Positions 58,305-64,000 of a stretch of 64,000 nucleotides of DNA are shown here, one piece after another (positions within the stretch are counted from its first letter, which is position 1; each line of letters starts with the position of its first letter). The stretch covers positions 124,001-188,000 of the forward strand of contig NZ_JAAORL010000001.1 in assembly GCF_017696015.1 (NCBI RefSeq). The letters run 5' to 3'. The notes under the pieces are model-generated. The model saw only the letters and a program-made list of their open reading frames with translations. It searched no databases and had not been told where the DNA came from. The DNA comes from Prochlorococcus marinus CUG1415. Lineage in GTDB: Bacteria; Cyanobacteriota; Cyanobacteriia; PCC-6307; Cyanobiaceae. Both the position numbers and the translations under genes were made by a program.

Positions 58305-59220
58305 TTTCCACTAATTTTTCAATAACTTCGTCTGAAACATTCTTATTGGATAAATTTTCTATTTCTCTTAAACCAGTTGGACTGGTTACATTAATCTCGC
58401 TAAGCATTCCATTTATTACATCAATACCCACAAAAAATAAACCCTCATCTTTGAAGTGTTGAGATAATTCTGAGCAGATACTTTTTTCTTTTTCTGTTAA
58501 TAATGTTGGTTCGGCCTTTCCTCCCATCGCTAAATTACTCCTAAAATCGCCTCCTTGAGGAATCCTATTTATAGATCCAATTGCTTCACCATTTACGATA
58601 ATTATTCTTTTATCACCCTCTATGACTTCAGGAATAAATTTTTGCATCATAACGGGTAATTCTTCTTGAGAAGTTATTAATTCAATGATTGATTTAATAC
58701 CTGGGGAGTTTTTATTTATTCTGATAACACCTTGACCTCCTTTCCCTCCAAGAGGTTTTATTACTACTTCATTATTTATATTTGCAAAATTAATAAGATC
58801 TTTTACCTTACTCGCAACTATTGTTGGTGCCATTAAGTGGCTGTATCTCAAAGCACCTAATTTTTCATTCCATGCCCTTAATGATGAAGGTTTGTTAATT
58901 ACTTTTACTCCTTTTCTTTCGGCAACTTCTAAGAGATGGGTTGCATATAAATATGCCTCATTTACAGGAGGATCTTTTCTCATCCAAATGCAATTAAATT
59001 CGGCGAGAGGTATGCAATCATTCTCTTTGAAAGAAATCCAGGGATTTACTTGAACTTTTGCGGAAGAAGCCCATACTTCATCACCTCTAGCTTCAAGGTC
59101 TTGAGGAGTACAACTCCAGATTTCAATATTTTTTTTTGATGATGCTTGCATTAAAGCAGCAGATGAATCTTTTAAGGGATTTATATTTTTTATTGGATCT
59201 AATACGAATAGAAATTTCAT
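58297..59220 (-). CDS. gshB: Glutathione synthetase
   Basis: An ATP-grasp ligase of 307 residues. Motifs are [20 protein letters not shown] at the start, [36 protein letters not shown] and [13 protein letters not shown] at the C-terminus. It follows grxC by 5 nt: glutaredoxin and glutathione synthesis in one unit. Confidence 0.95.
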   Translation of the reverse strand: MKFLFVLDPIKNINPLKDSSAALMQASSKKNIEIWSCTPQDLEARGDEVWASSAKVQVNPWISFKENDCIPLAEFNCIWMRKDPPVNEAYLYATHLLEVAERKGVKVINKPSSLRAWNEKLGALRYSHLMAPTIVASKVKDLINFANINNEVVIKPLGGKGGQGVIRINKNSPGIKSIIELITSQEELPVMMQKFIPEVIEGDKRIIIVNGEAIGSINRIPQGGDFRSNLAMGGKAEPTLLTEKEKSICSELSQHFKDEGLFFVGIDVINGMLSEINVTSPTGLREIENLSNKNVSDEVIEKLVEII

Positions 59221-59225
59221 AAGAC

Positions 59226-59480
59226 CTAGTTTAATAATGCGTCTAATTTATCTTCATTTTCTAATTCGTAGAGATCATCGCACCCTCCGATACCCTCATT
59301 ATCTATAAATATTTGTGGTACTGTTCTTCTACCATCAGCTCTTTCAGTCATTAATGCTCTAGCATTTTCATCGCCATCAATCTTATATTCTTTAAAATTT
59401 ATATTTTTTTTCTTGAGTAGAGATTTTGCTCGAATACAGAATGGACAATATTGCCAAGTATAAATTTCAACTTTAGACAT
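59226..59480 (-). CDS. grxC: Glutaredoxin 3
   Basis: An 84-residue dithiol glutaredoxin. Active site [16 protein letters not shown] (CPFC), [18 protein letters not shown] with the cis-Pro and GG-D glutathione site. First gene of grxC-gshB, divergent from prfB. Confidence 0.95.
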   Translation of the reverse strand: MSKVEIYTWQYCPFCIRAKSLLKKKNINFKEYKIDGDENARALMTERADGRRTVPQIFIDNEGIGGCDDLYELENEDKLDALLN

Positions 59481-59555
59481 TTTTTAAAATAATACTTAGT
59501 TTATACTATTAAACAAAAGTGCTTGTTAGATTATAAATAACGAATAAATTCTATT

Positions 59556-60678
59556 TTGATAGATATTACAGATTTCAAAAAAGATCTTTCGGAACTAACA
59601 GAGCGCCTGGGTAATGCTCAGGATTGTCTTTGACGTTCCAAGATTAAAAGCGAAAAGGAGAGAGTTAGAACAAATTTCTGCTCAGCCTGAATTTTGGGAG
59701 AATCAAGAAGAAGCGAAAAAACAAATGTTAATACTTGATGATGTCAAGGCTCAACTAGAATTGTTGGATAAATGGAAAATTTTTATTTCCGATGCTAATG
59801 CCTCTCTTGAGCTTTATTCTTTAGAACCAGAAGAGGAGATGATTCTGGAATCCCAGCAAGGCTTAAAGAAATTAAGAGATAATTTAGATAAATGGGAATT
59901 TGAAAGATTGTTATGTGGTGAATATGATAAGGAAGGAGCAGTAGTTTCTATTAACGCAGGTGCGGGTGGAACAGATGCACAGGATTGGGTAGAGATCTTA
60001 TTGAGAATGTATTCAAGATGGGCTGATAATAATCAAATGAGTCTTATCATCAATGAATTATCTCAAGGAGAAGAAGCAGGTATTAAAAGTGTAACTTTTG
60101 AAATTGATGGAAAATATGCATACGGCTATTTAAAACATGAAAAAGGAACGCATAGATTAGTAAGAATTTCTCCTTTTAATGCTAATGGCAAAAGACAAAC
60201 CAGCTTTGCTGGGGTAGAGGTTATGCCAAAATTAGATGACAATATTTCACTTGATATACCTGAAAAAGATTTGGAAATTACAACAAGTAGATCCGGTGGG
60301 GCTGGAGGACAAAATGTTAATAAAGTAGAAACAGCGGTAAGAATTGTTCATTTGCCTTCAGGGATTTCGGTAAGATGCACCCAAGAAAGATCTCAATTAC
60401 AAAATAAAGAAAAAGCTATGTTACTTCTTAAGTCTAAACTACTAGTGATTGCTAAAGAACAAAGGGCTGCAGAAGTCGCTGATATTAAAGGCGATATTGT
60501 GGAAGCTGCATGGGGCAATCAAATAAGAAATTATGTTTTCCATCCCTATCAAATGGTAAAAGATCTTAGGACTTTGCAGGAGACTAATGACTTAGATAGT
60601 GTTTTAGATGGTCGCCTTGAACCATTTATTCATGAATTATTACGCATGAATATTTCTTCTAACGAATTTATTGAATAA
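59556..60678 (+). CDS. prfB: Peptide chain release factor 2, expressed by programmed +1 frameshift
   Basis: RF2 ends translation at UGA and UAA. The gene is in two frames. Frame one starts at TTG 59556 ([20 protein letters not shown]) and meets UGA at 59631-59633 after 25 codons. Shifting +1 at CTT-TGA-C continues [14 protein letters not shown] to 60678, about 373 residues in all. The second part has the RF2 SPF tripeptide ([13 protein letters not shown]) and the GGQ peptidyl-hydrolysis motif ([14 protein letters not shown]). A reading from the ATG at 59614 alone would miss the natural N-terminus. Confidence 0.94.
59620..59634 (+). promoter_or_regulatory. RF2 +1 frameshift site
   Basis: AGGATTGTCTTTGAC: an AGGA Shine-Dalgarno-like element 4 nt before the slippery CTT, then in-frame TGA and C. 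This is the arrangement that lets RF2 scarcity raise its own frameshifting. The AGGA is weaker than the AGGGGG known in E. coli. Confidence 0.9.
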
Positions 60679-60681
60679 CTA

Positions 60682-60864
60682 ATGAAAAATAAAAACGAAA
60701 ATTTAGAAAAAAAAGTTGCTCCTCCAAGCTTTATAAAGCTTGCTATGAGAAATATGGTAAGGAAGGGTTCAAAAAGTATATCTCATTTTACAATAACTTT
60801 TCTAGTCTTAATTGGGATATTGATACTTGTGGCCACAATAGGTAAGCCCAATATTCCTGTGTAA
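60682..60864 (+). CDS. DUF3285 family small membrane protein
   Basis: A 60-residue protein: basic N-terminal half with APPSFIKLAMRNMVRKGSKS, then one hydrophobic helix (ITFLVLIGILILVATIG) and GKPNIP. Conserved in cyanobacteria, usually beside prfB and ybeY as here; function unknown. It lies 3 nt after prfB and 6 nt before ybeY. Confidence 0.9.
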   Translation: MKNKNENLEKKVAPPSFIKLAMRNMVRKGSKSISHFTITFLVLIGILILVATIGKPNIPV

Positions 60865-60870
60865 AGATGT

Positions 60871-61410
60871 ATGACAGAAAAAATTATTTCTGAAATAAAT
60901 TTAGATTTGGTTTTTAAATGTAATGAATTTTCCCAATTTTTAAATAAGTTTAAAGATACTAAAAATAAGCTTATTTTTGAATCTATTTTTTGGGAGAAAG
61001 TTTTTTTATCTTGGATAAAAACAATATTAAAAAAAGACGATTATAAATTGCCAAATTTCATTTTTGAAAAAAAATCTTTTTCATTAGGCTTACAGATAAT
61101 ATCTAATAAAGAAATTTCTTTTATGAACCAGAAGTGGATGCAAAAAAATGGTCCAACTGATGTTCTATCTTTCCCAATCATTTCTGATGAATCTCTAAAT
61201 AATTTAGATCATATAGAGTTGGGAGATATATTTATATCATTAGAGATAGCACTTGAGCAATCTTATGAATATAAACATTCAATCTATAAAGAGATGCTCT
61301 GGTTGGCTAGTCATGGATTTTTACATCTTTTGGGATGGGAACATAAGAATGATCTTGATTTAGAAAATATGTTAAATTTTCAGGAATATTTAATTACTCG
61401 ATTAGATTAA
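60871..61410 (+). CDS. ybeY: Endoribonuclease YbeY
   Basis: A 179-residue metal-dependent RNase for rRNA maturation and ribosome quality. The zinc motif is [16 protein letters not shown] (HxxxHxxGxxH), with [11 protein letters not shown] upstream. The usual Asp before the last His is Glu here (GWEH), a mild variation. It is followed 6 nt later by dgkA, a frequent partner. Confidence 0.93.
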   Translation: MTEKIISEINLDLVFKCNEFSQFLNKFKDTKNKLIFESIFWEKVFLSWIKTILKKDDYKLPNFIFEKKSFSLGLQIISNKEISFMNQKWMQKNGPTDVLSFPIISDESLNNLDHIELGDIFISLEIALEQSYEYKHSIYKEMLWLASHGFLHLLGWEHKNDLDLENMLNFQEYLITRLD

Positions 61411-61416
61411 AAATCT

Positions 61417-61836
61417 ATGAAAAAAAAAATAAACTCCTTAGAAAATAGAAGAGAATCATACAAAACCTCCAGTAATGTATTAATAAGTTTTAAGTATGCT
61501 TTCAGTGGAATTAGTTACGTATTAAAAACTTCAAGAAATTTTAAAATTCAATTAATCTTTGCATTTACAAGTTTATTTATTGGTTTTTTATTGCAAATTT
61601 GTCTAAGTAATTATGTAATTTTGGTTGCCACAATTATGTCTGTTTTAATATTAGAAATATTAAACACATCTATTGAATCAATAGTTGATTTAGTAGTTAA
61701 AAAAGAATTTAGCAGTTTTGCTAAAATTTCAAAAGATACTTCTGCAGGAGCAGTATTATTAGCTTCAATTAATTCTGTTATTATTGCTCTATATATCTTT
61801 GTTCCTAAATTAAATTTGTTATTTAATTCCATATAA
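61417..61836 (+). CDS. dgkA: Diacylglycerol kinase (DgkA type)
   Basis: A 139-residue three-helix membrane kinase. The active-site helix has ILEILNTSIESIVDLV, and the N-terminus SFKYAFSGISYVLKTSRNFK fits DgkA or the related undecaprenol kinase group. The two lipid substrates cannot be told apart here. It lies in prfB-DUF3285-ybeY-dgkA-trpG. Confidence 0.9.
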   Translation: MKKKINSLENRRESYKTSSNVLISFKYAFSGISYVLKTSRNFKIQLIFAFTSLFIGFLLQICLSNYVILVATIMSVLILEILNTSIESIVDLVVKKEFSSFAKISKDTSAGAVLLASINSVIIALYIFVPKLNLLFNSI

Positions 61837-61838
61837 AT

Positions 61839-62435
61839 ATGTTTCTTGTTATTGATAATTACGATAGTTTTACTTATAACCTTGTTCAATATTTAGGAGA
61901 ACTTTCTGTTGAGCATGAAATAACTAAAGAATTAATAGTTAAAAGAAATGATGAAATTACTTTAGAAGAAATTATCAAATTAAATCCTAGTGGTATTCTA
62001 TTATCTCCAGGTCCTGGTAATCCAGATCAATCTGGAATTTGTATTCCAATACTAAAAAAATTATCTAAAAATATTCCGATATTAGGAGTTTGTTTGGGAC
62101 ATCAAGCTTTGGCCCAAGCTTTTGGAGGTAAGGTTGTAGTTGGTAAAGAACTTATGCATGGTAAGACATCCAAAATATTTCATAATCAAAAAGGATTGTT
62201 TAAAGATATCGAGACTCCATTTGTTGCGACTAGATATCATAGTCTTATAGTTGATTCAAGTTCTTTACCATCTTGTTTCGAGATAACTGCGACTTTAGAA
62301 GACTCAACTATTATGGCTATCTCTCACAAAGAATATAAAAATTTGCATGGGGTACAGTTCCATCCTGAAAGTGTATTGACACAATTTGGTCATAAATTAA
62401 TTAGTAATTTTCTAAAAATGGCTGAACAAAAGTAA
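61839..62435 (+). CDS. trpG: Anthranilate/aminodeoxychorismate synthase glutaminase subunit
   Basis: A class I glutamine amidotransferase of 198 residues. Start MFLVIDNYDSFTYNLVQYLG, nucleophile Cys in ILGVCLGHQALAQAFGG, and His-Glu in LHGVQFHPESVLT. It may serve both tryptophan and folate synthesis (TrpG/PabA). It follows dgkA by 2 nt. Confidence 0.93.
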   Translation: MFLVIDNYDSFTYNLVQYLGELSVEHEITKELIVKRNDEITLEEIIKLNPSGILLSPGPGNPDQSGICIPILKKLSKNIPILGVCLGHQALAQAFGGKVVVGKELMHGKTSKIFHNQKGLFKDIETPFVATRYHSLIVDSSSLPSCFEITATLEDSTIMAISHKEYKNLHGVQFHPESVLTQFGHKLISNFLKMAEQK

Positions 62436-62458
62436 AATAAAAAAAAATAATTAATATT

Positions 62459-63184
62459 ATGATTTCTCAAATTAAAAACATTTTCTTTTTTATATTATTT
62501 AGCTCTTTTTTACCTACCTCATTATTTGCAAGGAATTTAGTAATAAAAAGTTTGGGACATAGTAGTTTTTTAATTAATAGTCCAGAAAAATCAATTCTTA
62601 TCAATCCCTTTAAATCAATAGGTTGTGCAAGTCATTTAAAGGAGCCAAAAGAAGTCAACGTTGATTTTATTTTGGCTAGTTCTAGGCTCCAAGATGAAGG
62701 ATATAACCCTAATGATCAATTAATGTTTGTTGAGCCAGGAATCTATCAAGTTGAGGATATTTTATTACATGGAATTTCTGTACCACATGACAGATTAGAT
62801 GGACGTAGATTTGGTATGGCAACTGTTTGGAGTTGGGAGCAGAATGATCTTAAGATTGTTCATATGGGAGGGGCTGCTGGTGATATTGATATTAATAGTC
62901 AAATTATTTTGTCTCGCCCAGATATCTTATTTATTTCAATTGGAGGTGGAATAAAATCTTACGATGGAGAAGAAGCCTCAAGAATAATTAAAATCTTAAA
63001 ACCTAATGTAGTTATTCCTGTTCACTTTGCAAGCGGTAAAAAAATTAATAAAGAATGTGATTTCTCAAATGCTGATTTATTTATCGAAAATATGAAAGAT
63101 TTTAAAGTAAAATATGTTGGAAAAGATTTTCAAATAAAACCTAAAAGAATAGATCAAAATACAATTTATATTTTCGGTAATTAA
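62459..63184 (+). CDS. Exported metallo-beta-lactamase-fold protein with lost metal motif
   Basis: A 241-residue protein with an N-terminal signal-like helix (IFFFILFSSFLPTSLFA, then R). The fold is recognisable from SLGHSSFLINSPEKSILINP, VPHDRLDGRRFG, IVHMGGAAGDIDI and VVIPVHFAS. The expected HxHxDH metal site is replaced by ILASSRLQDEGYNP, so ordinary hydrolase activity is doubtful. It resembles UlaG-like cyanobacterial proteins; role unknown. Its stop overlaps the aminotransferase gene by 4 nt. Confidence 0.82.
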   Translation: MISQIKNIFFFILFSSFLPTSLFARNLVIKSLGHSSFLINSPEKSILINPFKSIGCASHLKEPKEVNVDFILASSRLQDEGYNPNDQLMFVEPGIYQVEDILLHGISVPHDRLDGRRFGMATVWSWEQNDLKIVHMGGAAGDIDINSQIILSRPDILFISIGGGIKSYDGEEASRIIKILKPNVVIPVHFASGKKINKECDFSNADLFIENMKDFKVKYVGKDFQIKPKRIDQNTIYIFGN

Positions 63185-64000
63185 TTTATTAAATCTAAAA
63201 CCTTGTAATTTTCCCAGAAAGAAATCATTTGTTCTTTAGTTCCAATACTAACCCTTATTGACTTTCCAATATCCTGTTTGTTTTCCATACTTCTAATAAG
63301 AATGCCTTTTTTTCTCATATGTTGTATTAAAATTTTAGGATCTTTTTTTGGCCAAATTAAGAAATAATTACCTCCACTAAAGTGGGTTCTGATTTTTGTT
63401 GATTTAAATTTATTTAAAATCCATTCCCTCGCTTTTTTTACTTCTAAAACATAATTATCAATATATGATTTGTCTTTAAGTGCTGCTAATGCTGCTTTAA
63501 TAGCAAAGCTATTTACATCATATGGTCCTGTAACTTTATTTATGTACTGAATTAAATTTTTATTGCCAAAAGTAAAACCTATTCTTAAACCAGCTAAGCC
63601 TGCAGTTTTTGAAAGAGATTGGATTATTAGTATATTTTTATTCTTTTCAAAATCTATCGATTTAAGAAGACTATCTCCACTAAATTTTTCATATAGTTCA
63701 TCAACAATTATTAATGAATCGGAGTTGATATTAGCTAAGTTAATTATTTCTTCAGAGCTTAAAACCGTACCTGTTGGATTATTTGGATTGCAAATAAATA
63801 TTAACTTTGGATTATGCTTTATTATTTTTTTCCTAAATTCTTCGATGGGGAATAGAAAATTTTCTCCAACGTAAGAACAACTTATTTTCTTCATTCCTCG
63901 CATTTCTGCACAAGGAGAATAGTAACCAAAAGTTGGATTTGTTGTTAGAAATATTTGATCTTTTACTCCAAAGCAATTGAAAATTGCATTTATTGCTGCA
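63181..64000 (-). CDS. Class I aminotransferase, HisC/CobD-like (partial)
   Basis: A PLP aminotransferase whose 5' end lies beyond the window. Reading continues past the ATG at 63903 with IFLTTNPTFGYYSPCAE, so that ATG is internal. Visible: FICNPNNPTGTVLS, LIIVDELYEKF, and PLP-lysine region IQSLSKTAGLAGLRIGFTFG. The C-terminal KGILIRSMENK and IRVSIGTKEQ fit histidinol-phosphate aminotransferases. Histidine synthesis is likely, but a CobD-like or other specificity is possible. Confidence 0.88.
   Translation of the reverse strand, partial: AAINAIFNCFGVKDQIFLTTNPTFGYYSPCAEMRGMKKISCSYVGENFLFPIEEFRKKIIKHNPKLIFICNPNNPTGTVLSSEEIINLANINSDSLIIVDELYEKFSGDSLLKSIDFEKNKNILIIQSLSKTAGLAGLRIGFTFGNKNLIQYINKVTGPYDVNSFAIKAALAALKDKSYIDNYVLEVKKAREWILNKFKSTKIRTHFSGGNYFLIWPKKDPKILIQHMRKKGILIRSMENKQDIGKSIRVSIGTKEQMISFWENYKVLDLIN

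Overview
The window is a very AT-rich, tightly packed cyanobacterial chromosome segment. It carries NDH-1 subunits, plant-type carotenoid genes (crtQ, crtB, crtP), chlM, ycf3, ycf34, a Ycf29/Rre1-type regulator, rpaA, rpaB, ndhO, ndhM and a phylloquinone (men) cluster. Short genes, short spacers, low GC and the protein sequences point to a high-light-adapted Prochlorococcus. I cannot name the strain from sequence alone. About 75 protein genes and one tRNA are supported.

Layout. 1-7.9 kb: crtQ, an IscA-type Fe-S protein, a TPR protein, a lipid-A-disaccharide-synthase relative, an epimerase, ndhO, a DnaJ-domain protein, cysK, a UPF0367 protein and an ABC ATPase. 7.95-11.4 kb: tRNA-Asn(GUU), then a sparse accessory segment. 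It holds a gene made of three almost identical 102-bp repeats, several tiny minus-strand genes (some under 60 codons), a hairpin-plus-terminator RNA candidate, a decayed gene, and a diverged copy of the tRNA 3' end. 11.4-25.6 kb: rpaA, holB-tmk-copper ATPase, ycf3, radA, rpaB-plsX-fabH-fabD-plsC (regulator followed by lipid synthesis), tsaB, ycf34, a CCA-adding-type enzyme and an RRM protein. 25.6-38 kb: crtB-crtP, ndhM, a DUF3172 protein, an RbcR-type LysR regulator, a NnrU/Z-ISO-like protein, ndhF, ndhD, scpA, a nucleotidyltransferase, metF and a small PedR-like LuxR regulator. 38-53 kb: CYTH, nadK, ndhE-G-I-A, gltA, a DUF3352-like protein, rhodanese, trpB, SUI1, cysC, purE, chlM, Ycf29/Rre1-like, cysteine desulfurase, rsmH, ndhH. 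53-64 kb: men genes, gshB, grxC, prfB with a programmed frameshift, ybeY, dgkA, trpG/pabA, a degenerate MBL-fold protein and a partial aminotransferase.

How it fits together. Nine NDH-1 genes support cyclic electron flow and respiration. crtB, crtP, a Z-ISO candidate and crtQ could together take GGPP to lycopene precursors. menF, menC, menE, menA and a thioesterase cover much of phylloquinone synthesis for photosystem I, for which ycf3 is an assembly factor. Several redox or light regulators (RpaA, RpaB, RbcR, Ycf29/Rre1-like, PedR-like) lie nearby. The region behind tRNA-Asn is the one clearly accessory stretch. It contains the most unusual sequence, together with the N-terminal extension of PlsX.
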